Source: Pseudophaeobacter arcticus DSM 23566 (GTDB taxonomy: Bacteria; Pseudomonadota; Alphaproteobacteria; Rhodobacterales; Rhodobacteraceae). From it: DNA of 64,000 nt. Positions 18,064 to 26,670 of this stretch are shown piece after piece. The stretch is taken from assembly GCF_000473205.1 (NCBI RefSeq), contig NZ_KI421507.1, positions 2,791,188 to 2,855,187 of the forward strand, given 5' to 3'. Positions within the stretch are counted from its first letter, which is position 1. Each line of letters starts with the position of its first letter. The position numbers and the translations under genes were made by a program. The notes beneath the pieces were generated by a model, which searched no databases, was not told the origin of the DNA, and saw only the letters and a program-made list of their open reading frames with translations.

Positions 18064-18729
18064 ATGAATAAGCTGGTGAGTGCATTGGAAGCTGCGGAGG
18101 GTGTTCAAGATCGATTGAGCATCATGTACGATACGCTTCGGTTTCGCATTTGCACATTGCACTACCCACCGGGAATGCGACTGTCAGAGACGGCTGTAGC
18201 AGAAGAATTCGCCTGCAGCCGCACACCGCTGCGTCGGGTTCTGGCCTGGCTGGAGCGAGAAGAACTTATTGCTTCGCGCCAGGGCGTTGGCACATTTGTC
18301 ACCGCGATCGAACCCGCGTCACTTGCACAAAGCTTTGTGGTGCGCACCGCACTAGAGCGGGCCGTGGTGGAAATTGATCCGGTCCGTGATCTGGCGGCAG
18401 TCGCAGCACGCTTTCAAACGCTAAGTGCGCGCTGCGCAAAGCTGCAAGCCGAGCCGGACATGATAGGCTTTGCGCAGATTGACATGGAGGCATTTGATGC
18501 CTTTGCCGAAACCACCACAAACACCGCCTTGCAGGCAAGCGCAAAGAGCTATTATGGCCGCACCACGCGGCATCAGTTGCACCGTCTGGCAAAGGACAAA
18601 GCCTGGCTCGCTGCCGCTTGTGACACCCTGTGTGCGCATGTCAGCAATATCCACTCGGCGGTACAGGTGGCAAATTTGGAAGCCGCAGCACATTACCAAA
18701 TCGCCTATACCAGAATGCTCGCACCCTAG
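18064..18729 (+). CDS. GntR-family transcriptional regulator (FadR/FCD type)
   Basis: 221 residues. An N-terminal winged helix (GMRLSETAVAEEFACSRTPL followed by RRVLAWLEREELI) is followed by a helical FCD-like ligand domain. It lies about 157 bp downstream of ectC on the same strand; whether it controls ectoine genes, the divergent or convergent neighbours, or something distant cannot be told. It converges on the flavin monooxygenase gene. Confidence 0.82.
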   Translation: MNKLVSALEAAEGVQDRLSIMYDTLRFRICTLHYPPGMRLSETAVAEEFACSRTPLRRVLAWLEREELIASRQGVGTFVTAIEPASLAQSFVVRTALERAVVEIDPVRDLAAVAARFQTLSARCAKLQAEPDMIGFAQIDMEAFDAFAETTTNTALQASAKSYYGRTTRHQLHRLAKDKAWLAAACDTLCAHVSNIHSAVQVANLEAAAHYQIAYTRMLAP

Positions 18730-18813
18730 GGTCAGGGCCCATGGTTTTAGGGTCCTGACCCAAAAGGCTTCATCGCAATGGCACATTGTCCGTGCGGTTT
18801 GTCTTACGCCCCC

Positions 18814-20301
18814 TTACCCGGCCCGGTAGTCTGGTGCTGAGGCCAGAAATTCGCCATAGGCATCTGCATCGGGAAACGAAAACTGTTCGGCCAGGGGATT
18901 TGAACGCTTTGTCTTGGTGGCCCCCATATCCGCAAGCAGCTCATCAAAATGTTTGAAATGGAACGGGGCCGAACACAGCCCGCCATAGACCTGAGCCGCC
19001 GGGCGTTCCTTACGCCGCCAGTTCAGCATCATCTCGATATTACTGTTCATCTCCTGCGCGTCTGGCTGCTGGGCCAGTTGCCCATCAGCATAGCGCACCA
19101 GCCAGTTGGCGATCATTTCCGCCGACAAAATGGTGCAGAAGCTGGAGTTGTAACCAACAAATCCCACTTCCGGCAGGTCCGGGTTCACCGACAACCGATA
19201 GACCCTATATTGACCATCGTTTTCAATCAGCTTCTCGCGGTATTCTTCGGGCAAAACGGGGATGCCCAGCTTCCAGCCGACAGCCAAAACCGAAACATCA
19301 CATTTCACCCGCTCGCCGGTGCTCAGGACCACGCTGTCCCCCTCATAGTGATCAAAAGTCCCCTGAACGAGTTTCAGTTTCCCGGATTTCAGGGTTTCAA
19401 AGAACCCCGGAGTGACCAAAGGCAGGGAACAGGATGCCTCTTTTTCGATCGGCGTATCCGGCACCATGTTCCATTTCTTCAGCCCCAATTGCAGCTTCAG
19501 CATGGTTTCCAGCCCACGAAAATTGGCCCAGACAAGCGGCTTGGTGACTGCGGCAAACAGCTTTTGCAGCGGGCTGCGCCCCCAACTGTTGAACTGCATC
19601 TCCTGCGCCCGCATATACAGCAGGTGTTTGAAGTTGATGCCGCCAATGAAGTAAGGCACCCGCCAAACATTCTTGCGGTAGACCATGGTCACCTGTTTGG
19701 CCCCATGATGAGCCGCGTTCACCGCAATATCGGTTGAAGACTTTGAGCCGCCCAGAACAACCACATGTTTGCCCTGTGCTATCTCTGAATCGGTGTATTC
19801 CGAGGAGTGCATGACCTGCCCCCCCTGCGCAACAAATGCCTCCTGTCCGGGATGGGTGATAATGTTCTTATAAGAAAACTGCCCGGTACAGATCGCAACA
19901 AAATCAAAGTCTTGCCTACGGGTTCGCCCTGCACTCTCCAGCGTCAGGGTCCAGCCCGGCTTGCCGTCGGTGCGCCGCTCCATCCCCACCACATCCGTGT
20001 GTAGCTGATAAAGACGGCCGAGCTTGTGCTTGGCCGCATAGGAATGGATATAGGCATGCACCTGCGGCCCCTTGGGCCATTGCGGATAGGCATCCGGCAT
20101 CGCCATATCGGTAAAGCGATACAGGTCCTTTGGGCTTTGCGTTTGTACACCGGGATAGGAGCGCGACAATTCCCAGACGCCGCCAAAATCATGACTGCGT
20201 TCAAACCCGATAACGCGATGGCCCTTTTCGTCAAATGCCTTGGCGGCGGCCAAGCCAGCGACGCCGCCGCCAATGACGGCAACTGTTTTTCTATTCACCA
20301 T
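18814..20301 (-). CDS. Flavin-containing monooxygenase
   Basis: 495 residues, a class B flavoprotein monooxygenase. FAD-binding GGGVAGLAAAKAF lies near residue 11-23, the NADPH-binding loop VVLGGSKSSTDIA near 180, and QVMHSSEYTD resembles the family fingerprint before it. It inserts one oxygen atom into a soft nucleophile (N or S) or performs Baeyer-Villiger chemistry. Located 11 bp after a cupin gene and divergent from an AraC regulator, so the three form one module. It is longer than, and not clearly, trimethylamine monooxygenase (Tmm). Confidence 0.85.
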   Translation of the reverse strand: MVNRKTVAVIGGGVAGLAAAKAFDEKGHRVIGFERSHDFGGVWELSRSYPGVQTQSPKDLYRFTDMAMPDAYPQWPKGPQVHAYIHSYAAKHKLGRLYQLHTDVVGMERRTDGKPGWTLTLESAGRTRRQDFDFVAICTGQFSYKNIITHPGQEAFVAQGGQVMHSSEYTDSEIAQGKHVVVLGGSKSSTDIAVNAAHHGAKQVTMVYRKNVWRVPYFIGGINFKHLLYMRAQEMQFNSWGRSPLQKLFAAVTKPLVWANFRGLETMLKLQLGLKKWNMVPDTPIEKEASCSLPLVTPGFFETLKSGKLKLVQGTFDHYEGDSVVLSTGERVKCDVSVLAVGWKLGIPVLPEEYREKLIENDGQYRVYRLSVNPDLPEVGFVGYNSSFCTILSAEMIANWLVRYADGQLAQQPDAQEMNSNIEMMLNWRRKERPAAQVYGGLCSAPFHFKHFDELLADMGATKTKRSNPLAEQFSFPDADAYGEFLASAPDYRAG

Positions 20302-20312
20302 CTGGGCTCTCC

Positions 20313-20774
20313 TTACGCCTCTGGGGGCGGCGGCAGGAAGTCGACCTCGTGCAGGGCGGAGATCCGCACCAGTTCTGCAGGATCTGTTACCCCATCCAAT
20401 GCCCCAAACAGATCAAAAAGCTTGCGCGACGGCGCCACGCCAAAGACGCATTTGGCCTCTGCTCCTGACCGGTTATAGACCCCATGCGCCAGGCCCATCG
20501 GCATGCGGATCAGATCACCTGGTCCGGCTTTGTTGGGTTTGACGTCGCCTTCTTCATAGCCAAAATCCACCTCCAGATTGCCCTCGACGATCAGGATCCA
20601 TTCATCCTGCGTCGGATGGACATGCGGCGGTACAAAGGTGTCAGCGGGCACCACCGCGTGCCAGATCATGGCATTGTCCGAATGCAGCTTTGGTGTGTAA
20701 ATCTGGCCCACCACGTTCCACGCGACACCTTCAAGCCCGATGTCGGCTGATGTTACTCCGGCTGTTTCTTTCAT
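20313..20774 (-). CDS. Cupin-domain protein
   Basis: 153 residues from the ATG at 20774 (MKETAGVTSADIG), which follows GGGAG. The metal-binding cupin motif 1 (PPHVHPTQDEWILIVEGNLE) and motif 2 (PMGLAHGVYN) are intact, so a metal centre is likely. Function is unknown; cotranscription with the flavin monooxygenase (11 bp gap) suggests a role in the same oxidative pathway, for example an isomerase or dioxygenase acting on its product. Confidence 0.75.
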   Translation of the reverse strand: MKETAGVTSADIGLEGVAWNVVGQIYTPKLHSDNAMIWHAVVPADTFVPPHVHPTQDEWILIVEGNLEVDFGYEEGDVKPNKAGPGDLIRMPMGLAHGVYNRSGAEAKCVFGVAPSRKLFDLFGALDGVTDPAELVRISALHEVDFLPPPPEA

Positions 20775-20909
20775 GTTTTTTCTCCCTGTTATGGCTGAAT
20801 GCCACAATCAGCGTACTGCGCAGGCTCGGTTTGCTTTGTCCAAATTGCGCAAGAAAATGCGTTCTCGAAAGTGCTTGCTTTAAGTTTAAAACTTTTTAGG
20901 CTGCTTGGG

Positions 20910-21917
20910 ATGGAACCAGAATTCCTAAGGAAATCGGCTGATCCCCTTTGCGGGCATCGCCTGTTGCATTCAACAGACGTTGAACTTGCGCGCGCTGCGG
21001 TGGCTGAACAATTCTGCGATCACGATCTGATACCGGGACCCGCGCATGGCACATTTGACGCCTGCCATAACCAGGCCCAAGGTCAAAGCCTGTCGCTGAA
21101 CTATATGCGATATGGCTGTGATGTGACGATCAATCCCGGTGAGCTGACAGATTTTTACCTAGTGCAAATCCCACTGTGTGGGGCCGCCAAGGTGCGCAAT
21201 GGGCGCAAGACGGTAGAGGCAACACACAGAACCGGATCGGTGCTCAATCCCACCCGTGACACACATATGGTCTGGTATGGCGGCTGCGAAAAGCTGTTGC
21301 TTCAAATCGACGCCGCCGCGTTGCACCAAACGGCTGAGCGGATCTTGGGGCAATCGCTCCTGCATCCCATCGTGTTCGATCCCGCGCTCCGGTTGGAGTC
21401 ACCAGAGCTGCAAAACTGGGAAAGAAAATTCCGGGCCGCCGTCGCCGTCGCCGACCAGAAAGGCGCTTTTGGCGACAGCCAGCATAAGCACCAAGCCCTG
21501 TTCGAAGAGGAGTTGATTGCCGGCTTGCTGATGGCCCAGCCCAGCACCGTTCATCATATTCTGACGCAGGCCCAGCCACATGTGTCTTCGCCGCAAATCA
21601 ATCGGGCCCGCGCCTATATCCTGGAGAACCTGACAGACCCGATCACCGTGGCCCAGATCGCCGCCGCCGCAGGCTGCAGCATTCGCAGCTTGCAACTGAG
21701 TTTTCAGCAGAGCTTTGGCTGCACCCCAATTGGTTTTCTTCAGCGACAGCGCCTGAACCATGCGCATATGCTCGCACAGTCCCTGCCCAAAGATACCCTG
21801 GTCAGTGGCATTGCCTACGAAGCCGGCTTCTTTCATTTAGGCCGGTTTTCCATTGCCTACCGCGAGGTCTTTGGCTGCTCCCCCAGGGAAACCCTGGCGC
21901 AGAACCGATTTTCGTAA
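20910..21917 (+). CDS. AraC-family transcriptional regulator
   Basis: About 335 residues from the ATG at 20910. An N-terminal AraC-type ligand domain (VRNGRKTVEATHRTGSVLNP) is followed by a C-terminal double helix-turn-helix near residues 240-335 (ITVAQIAAAAGCSIRSLQLS and AYEAGFFHLGRFSIAYREVF). It is divergent from the cupin-monooxygenase pair across about 135 bp and is likely its activator. The frame extends upstream to 20799 without family features. Confidence 0.85.
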   Translation: MEPEFLRKSADPLCGHRLLHSTDVELARAAVAEQFCDHDLIPGPAHGTFDACHNQAQGQSLSLNYMRYGCDVTINPGELTDFYLVQIPLCGAAKVRNGRKTVEATHRTGSVLNPTRDTHMVWYGGCEKLLLQIDAAALHQTAERILGQSLLHPIVFDPALRLESPELQNWERKFRAAVAVADQKGAFGDSQHKHQALFEEELIAGLLMAQPSTVHHILTQAQPHVSSPQINRARAYILENLTDPITVAQIAAAAGCSIRSLQLSFQQSFGCTPIGFLQRQRLNHAHMLAQSLPKDTLVSGIAYEAGFFHLGRFSIAYREVFGCSPRETLAQNRFS

Positions 21918-21970
21918 GCCCCCGCAACGCTAGGGTAAGGCCCCATTAAACCAGGCAGGGCATTGCGCCC

Positions 21971-22873
21971 TTAGGTGGTGGCAACCACCCAATCCGGGCG
22001 GATTCCAGAGCTGCAAATAAAGGGCGCGACATCGTGGCCGCGAAACAGGCCATGATCCGTGATCAGGATGGTGCCGATGCCGGCAGCTGCGCCGCCCAGA
22101 ACATCGGTATGCAGCGTATCGCCCACCATGGCGATGCGGTGGCGGGGGATGCCCGCCAGCCGGTTCAAAGCCACCTCAAACGCATTGCCATAGGGTTTGC
22201 CGTAGAACGCAGCCTGCAGGCCCGTTTTAGCAATGATGTCATGTGCTATCAGGCCTGGTTCCAACGACAGGCCCTCCTCACGGGGGGCGACCAGATCCGG
22301 GTTGGCGACCACCAAAGGCCGGGGGCGGTCTAGTAGCGCCTGCACCACCGCAGCGGTGTCAGCCTCGCGCCAGCGGGCAGAGGACAGCAGCAGGATCCCG
22401 CCAGCGCTGCGCAACAGGTCAGGGTTGTCGGCCAAATGGGCAATCCGGGCTGCAGCTGGCGCATCGCTGAAATCATCGCCCTGCGCCGCAGCTGCGGCCC
22501 AGACCTGTGACGGCGGTAGTTCGGGAAGATTGGCAAAGGCAACATCGCGGCTGGAGACCACCTCACAGGCGTCAAAATCAAAGCCAAGCCTGTGGTATTT
22601 TGCCAGAATTTCGGCGCGCGTATAGCTGGCCGCATTGGTGAGAACAATCAGCCGCTTGCCCAGGGCGCGCAACGCAGCCATCTGCTCTACCGCGCCTTTG
22701 ATGGCGGTTTCACCCCGGTTCAGAACGCCAAAGGCATCCAGAATATAGGCGTCAAAATCCGGTGCTGTATCGCTGAGGTCGCGCCCGGTGCGAAAGGTCT
22801 GACAGAACGCAGCACTGGGCAGGGCTGCCCGCAGGCTCTCATAGCGTTGAAAGGCCCATTTGGTGTCGATCAT
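21971..22873 (-). CDS. HAD-superfamily class IIA phosphatase
   Basis: About 300 residues from the ATG at 22873. The HAD motif I appears as DAYILDAFGVLNRGE, motif II as VLTNAA, and the C-terminal MVGDTLHTDVLGGAAAGIGT supplies the second aspartate pair; this pattern fits class IIA (NagD/p-nitrophenyl phosphatase-like). It hydrolyses a small phosphoester in the cytoplasm. It is the last gene of the phosphonate-type importer operon, so it probably acts on the imported compound. Confidence 0.85.
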   Translation of the reverse strand: MIDTKWAFQRYESLRAALPSAAFCQTFRTGRDLSDTAPDFDAYILDAFGVLNRGETAIKGAVEQMAALRALGKRLIVLTNAASYTRAEILAKYHRLGFDFDACEVVSSRDVAFANLPELPPSQVWAAAAAQGDDFSDAPAAARIAHLADNPDLLRSAGGILLLSSARWREADTAAVVQALLDRPRPLVVANPDLVAPREEGLSLEPGLIAHDIIAKTGLQAAFYGKPYGNAFEVALNRLAGIPRHRIAMVGDTLHTDVLGGAAAGIGTILITDHGLFRGHDVAPFICSSGIRPDWVVATT

Positions 22874-22900
22874 GGGGAGTGGCCTTGAACTAAGTACATT

Positions 22901-22925
22901 TGGCGGCCAGCGGGGCCGGCCGCCA
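22901..22925 (-). terminator. Intercistronic hairpin between phnE-type and HAD genes
   Basis: TGGCGGCC (22901-22908) and GGCCGCCA (22918-22925) form a perfect 8-bp stem with a 9-base GC-rich loop. No T-tract follows on the transcribed strand, so it more likely tunes or protects the message than ends it. Confidence 0.45.
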
Positions 22926-22931
22926 GAAGGC

Positions 22932-23744
22932 TTATAGGATTTTCTTGCGCATGTAAGAGGAAACCACCTCTCCGAACACAACAAGCGCCAGGATGGTAAG
23001 CAACACCATGGAAACCTCGGGCCAGTTGAAGGTGTCGATTGCCCCCTGCAGGATCATCCCGATGCCACCAGCGCCCACAAGTCCCAGCACGGTGGATTCA
23101 CGCAGGTTGATGTCCCAGCGCAGGATCGCAATGGCAAAAAAGGCGGGCATCACCTGAGGCACAATGGCGTAGAGCACAATCTTGAACCGCGAGGCCCCGC
23201 AGGCCTCCAGAGCCTCAACCGGTTTATGGTCAATCTCTTCAATGGCTTCCCCCAGCAGTTTGCCCAGGAAACCAATAGAGCGAAACATGATGGCCACGAT
23301 GCCCGCAACAATGCCGGGGCCAAAGATGGCCACAAAAAGCAGCGCCCAGATAATGGTGTTGACCGAACGCGACGACACCAGGATGAAGCGGCCAATCCAC
23401 AGGGCCACCCGGTTCGGCGTTGTGTTCTGCGCCGAAATATAGGCGACCGGCAATGACATCACGACAGCAAACATGGTGGCCAGTGTGGCGATGTTTACCG
23501 TCTGCCAGATGGCCTCCAGGATCGACGGCAGATTGCTGGGATCCGGTGGCATCATGCGGCCAAAGAGATCGCCCATCTGTGTCGGAGCGTCCCAGACCCA
23601 TTCCCAGATCACGTCGATGCTGCTGAGGGCCCAGGCCACGATCAAAAGGGTGCACATCAGGCCGCCGTAGCGCATCAGGCGCTGGCGCAGAGTAAAGCGG
23701 GACCAGTGGTCAAGTGTCTGGTGCAGGGGGTGAGTCTTCATCAT
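22932..23744 (-). CDS. phnE: Phosphonate-type ABC importer permease (PhnE family, second)
   Basis: 270 residues with about six membrane segments and the PhnE-type cytoplasmic loop (EAIEEIDHKPVEALEACGAS). It pairs with the PhnE-type permease just upstream, which it overlaps by 4 bp (23741-23744); two different PhnE permeases in one operon is common in alphaproteobacteria. A start two codons in (ATGATG) is equally possible. Confidence 0.9.
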   Translation of the reverse strand: MMKTHPLHQTLDHWSRFTLRQRLMRYGGLMCTLLIVAWALSSIDVIWEWVWDAPTQMGDLFGRMMPPDPSNLPSILEAIWQTVNIATLATMFAVVMSLPVAYISAQNTTPNRVALWIGRFILVSSRSVNTIIWALLFVAIFGPGIVAGIVAIMFRSIGFLGKLLGEAIEEIDHKPVEALEACGASRFKIVLYAIVPQVMPAFFAIAILRWDINLRESTVLGLVGAGGIGMILQGAIDTFNWPEVSMVLLTILALVVFGEVVSSYMRKKIL

Positions 23745-24535
23745 GCGATCCGCTTTCTGATAAATCCGCTTACCGCTTCGGACACGAGAATGACGCCGAC
23801 GATGACCATGGTGATGGCCAGGGCAAAATCATAATCATAGCGGCCAAAGGCATTGGCCAGGGTGGCGCCAATGCCACCTGCCCCAACGATACCAACCACC
23901 GCAGAGGCCCGCAGATTGCTGTCCAACTGGTAGATGCCCAGGCCCACAAGCCGTGGCATGATCTGGGGCATCACCGCGTAGACCAGGGTCGAGAGAAAGC
24001 CCGCGCCAACCGAGCGCATCGCCTCAACCTGGCCAAAGTCGATCTCTTCGATCCGTTCGGCCAGCAGTTTGGCCACAAAGCCAATGGAATAGACCACCAG
24101 CGTCAAGGCGCCGGCAAAGGGACCAAAGCCAACCGCCTTGACAAAGATGATGGCGACAATCACCGGATGAAAGCTGCGCGCCACGATAATGATGCCGCGC
24201 CCCAGAAAGTAGATCGGCCTGATCGAGATATTGCGCGCCGCCATAAAGGCCAAGGGCACCGACAGGGCAATGCCGCCCACGGTTGCCAGGATGGCAATCT
24301 TCAGGCTTTCCAGAAAGCCGTCGATCAGCAGACCGGAGCGTTCAAAATTTGGCGGAAACGCCCCGTTAAAGATCCGCTGCGCCCGGCGCATGCCGTCAGA
24401 AACCCGTTCCCAATCAATGGGCAATGTGGCCAGGGTGACAACAACATAGATGGCAAGCGCAGCATAAAGCCCGTAGCGGAGCGTCGGGTTCTTGATAAAG
24501 GCAGGCTTGCGCCAGGTGGTTCTATCCGTGCTCAT
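23741..24535 (-). CDS. phnE: Phosphonate-type ABC importer permease (PhnE family, first)
   Basis: 264 residues with an N-terminal hydrophobic segment, a periplasmic stretch and further spans; the loop LAERIEEIDFGQVEAMRSVG matches PhnE proteins. It overlaps the ATPase gene by 4 bp (24532-24535) and the second permease by 4 bp. Confidence 0.9.
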   Translation of the reverse strand: MSTDRTTWRKPAFIKNPTLRYGLYAALAIYVVVTLATLPIDWERVSDGMRRAQRIFNGAFPPNFERSGLLIDGFLESLKIAILATVGGIALSVPLAFMAARNISIRPIYFLGRGIIIVARSFHPVIVAIIFVKAVGFGPFAGALTLVVYSIGFVAKLLAERIEEIDFGQVEAMRSVGAGFLSTLVYAVMPQIMPRLVGLGIYQLDSNLRASAVVGIVGAGGIGATLANAFGRYDYDFALAITMVIVGVILVSEAVSGFIRKRIA

Positions 24536-25305
24536 GCCACGGCTCCAACTTCGGCGCGGTCCATGGCCGGTACCCCGGCGTAGATTTCATCCATTTCCGG
24601 CTTGTCCAGCTTGCCCGGCAGATCATCAAAAATGATGCGCCCATAGCGCATGCCGACGATGCGGTCGCTGTATTCCTTGGCTTCGGTCACGTTATGGATG
24701 TTGATGATCACCGGCAATTTCAGCTCAGAGGCGAGATCACGCAGCAGAGACATGATCTGCTCAGAGGTCTTGGGATCAAGCGACGCCGTGGGCTCATCCG
24801 CCAGCAGAATTTCGGGGCGCTGCATCAAGGCCCGCACCACACCAACCCGCTGGCGTTCCCCGCCCGACAGCTCATCCGCGCGTTTGTCGGCGTAATGGGC
24901 AATGCCAACCCGCTCCATCAGCTCATAGGCGTGGCGGATATCTTCGCGCGGATAGCGGCGGGTCAGCGCCGCCCAGGTGGAGATATAGCCCAAACGGCCC
25001 GACTGCACGTTTTCCATCACCGTCAGACGGTCGATCAGATTGAAACTTTGAAACACCATGCCAATGCGGCGGCGGGCGCTGCGCAGCTCGCGGCGGTTCA
25101 GGGTGGTGAATTCGGTGCCGTTCAGATCAATTGAACCGGAGGTGGGCTCAACCAATCGATTGATGCAGCGCAAAAGCGTGCTTTTACCAGCCCCGGAAGA
25201 GCCGATAACGGAGGTCAACTGATCCCCTTCGACAGTCAGATCCAGCTCCTTGAGCACAGGATCGCCGGAGCCATATCGTTTGGTCAGCTTGGAGATTTTT
25301 AGCAT
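24532..25305 (-). CDS. phnC: Phosphonate-type ABC importer ATP-binding protein (PhnC family)
   Basis: 257 residues with Walker A GSSGAGKSTLLRC near residue 36, the signature LSGGERQRVGVVRAL and Walker B ILLADEPTASLD. The sequence is of the PhnC type, which drives import of phosphonates or related phosphorus compounds. It follows the binding-protein gene after 122 bp that include a terminator-like hairpin. Confidence 0.92.
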   Translation of the reverse strand: MLKISKLTKRYGSGDPVLKELDLTVEGDQLTSVIGSSGAGKSTLLRCINRLVEPTSGSIDLNGTEFTTLNRRELRSARRRIGMVFQSFNLIDRLTVMENVQSGRLGYISTWAALTRRYPREDIRHAYELMERVGIAHYADKRADELSGGERQRVGVVRALMQRPEILLADEPTASLDPKTSEQIMSLLRDLASELKLPVIINIHNVTEAKEYSDRIVGMRYGRIIFDDLPGKLDKPEMDEIYAGVPAMDRAEVGAVA

Positions 25306-25373
25306 TGGGGGTCCTCGGGCATAGCGCAGCTCGGCCTATGGCACGCGCCCCGCAAGGGGCCGCGCCAGGCCGG

Positions 25374-25410
25374 AAAAAAGGACCCGGACAACGGCCAAGC
25401 GCTGTCCGGG
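25374..25410 (-). terminator. Terminator-like hairpin between phnD-type and phnC-type genes
   Basis: On the minus strand CCCGGACA, a 12-base loop and TGTCCGGG (25383-25410) are followed by TCC and six T residues (25374-25379). This is an intrinsic-terminator layout inside the operon, so it probably lets the binding protein be made in excess of the membrane parts. Confidence 0.7.
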
Positions 25411-25427
25411 GTGTTTTGGGGGTCTGA

Positions 25428-26408
25428 TTACTTACCAGCGAGCCCTTGCGGCGTATATTCCACACCGTTGGACTTCTGGATCTGACGGATAACCGCCCAT
25501 TGATCCTGGTAGGTGATTGGAATGAACTTGCTGACGCCCGAGAATTCGTCCCCCAGCTTGGTGCCGGCAAAATCAAAGGTAAAGAACGCCTCTTTGATTT
25601 TCTCGGCCAGCGCCGGGTCCAGGTTGTGGGCCAGGTTGAAGGAGGTGGTTGGGAAAGGGGCGCTTTCCCAGATCATGCGCACATCTTTGGCGTCATAGAG
25701 CCCACGTTCTGCCATGCGCTCAACCACTTCAGAAGCCACCGGAGCTGCGTCATAGTCGCCAGCCACAACACCCAACATGGATTGGTCATGGGAGCCAGAG
25801 TAGGTCACTTCGTAATCTTTGTCAGGTTCAATGCCCAGAGCCGGGAACAGGGCGCGCGGCGCCTGGTTGCCGGAGTTGGAGGTCGGCGAGGTATGTGCAA
25901 CGCGGCGCCCCACCAGGTCTTTCACTTCCTTGATATCGCTGTCTGCCTGGGTAAAGACCTGCAGTTTATAGCCAAACTGGCCGTCCTCGGCGCCCATGAT
26001 GGCAAAGGGCACAGCCCCTGCGAGGTTCACGGCAAAGGGTGTCGGCCCGGTGGAGAAACCCGCCACATGCAAGCGGCCCGAGCGCATGGCCTCAACCTCG
26101 GCGGAGTTGGATTGCACCGCAAAGAACTGCACATTCTTGCCGGTGACCTCTTCCATATGTGAAATGAAGGGGGCCCAGATATCTGCATAAACCGCCGGAT
26201 CCTCAACCGGGGTATAGGCAAAGACCAGGGTGTCCGGATTGCGCAGCTCTGCCGCATCGGTTGGGGTATCCGCAACCAGATCGCCGTTGGCGTCACAATA
26301 AAGTTCGTCCAGCGCGCCACGGTTGGTGCAGTCTGCGGCGGCAGCAGCAAAGGCGCTTGCCGACAGGATGCCCAGTGCTGTTGCAGCTCGGGTAATAAAT
26401 GGTGTCAT
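25428..26408 (-). CDS. phnD: Phosphonate-type ABC importer solute-binding protein (PhnD family)
   Basis: 326 residues from the ATG at 26408, which follows GGGAGGACACC. A Sec signal peptide spans about residues 1-24 (cleavage near AAAAADC). The anion-binding loop HTSPTSNSGNQAPR is typical of PhnD/PtxB-type receptors that hold phosphonate, phosphite or phosphoester groups. It is the first gene of the importer operon and is divergent from a two-component system. Ligand unknown; no C-P lyase or phosphonatase genes are visible nearby. Confidence 0.88.
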   Translation of the reverse strand: MTPFITRAATALGILSASAFAAAAADCTNRGALDELYCDANGDLVADTPTDAAELRNPDTLVFAYTPVEDPAVYADIWAPFISHMEEVTGKNVQFFAVQSNSAEVEAMRSGRLHVAGFSTGPTPFAVNLAGAVPFAIMGAEDGQFGYKLQVFTQADSDIKEVKDLVGRRVAHTSPTSNSGNQAPRALFPALGIEPDKDYEVTYSGSHDQSMLGVVAGDYDAAPVASEVVERMAERGLYDAKDVRMIWESAPFPTTSFNLAHNLDPALAEKIKEAFFTFDFAGTKLGDEFSGVSKFIPITYQDQWAVIRQIQKSNGVEYTPQGLAGK

Positions 26409-26670
26409 GGTGTCCTCCCTTTTCACGCCTGCCTTTGGAAGTTCAGCCAAGGACAAGACGCTGACCTGCCCAGGATAGGTGCGCACTCCACACAGAGGCG
26501 AGTCCGCCTCTGTTAACGGAACAGACGGAGACCCTGTTTAATGTTAACAATATTACAAACCCGGTTGTATGGGCTTAAAATCTGGCAAGGTCTGCGTCAC
26601 TGAATCGCAAAGGGTCACTGCCGCATGGAATTCTGCTCTGCGAGTGGTCACAGGAAAAGGGAGCAAGTAT
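26409..26670. promoter_or_regulatory. Divergent phnD / response-regulator control region with inverted repeat
   Basis: A 262-bp region that contains a perfect inverted repeat, ACAGAGGCG-AGTC-CGCCTCTGT (26492-26513), and two TGTTAAC copies (26511-26517 and 26542-26548). The symmetric element is placed for control of the importer promoter. Which protein binds it is not visible; the adjacent response regulator is the first candidate. Confidence 0.55.

Noticed and set aside
18814..20301. Identification as trimethylamine monooxygenase (Tmm)
   Set aside because: Longer than usual Tmm and without tdm or other methylamine genes; only the general flavin monooxygenase call is supported.
21971..26408. 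C-P lyase or phosphonatase pathway
   Set aside because: No phnG-M, phnW or phnX genes are visible next to the importer; the only enzyme is a class IIA HAD phosphatase.
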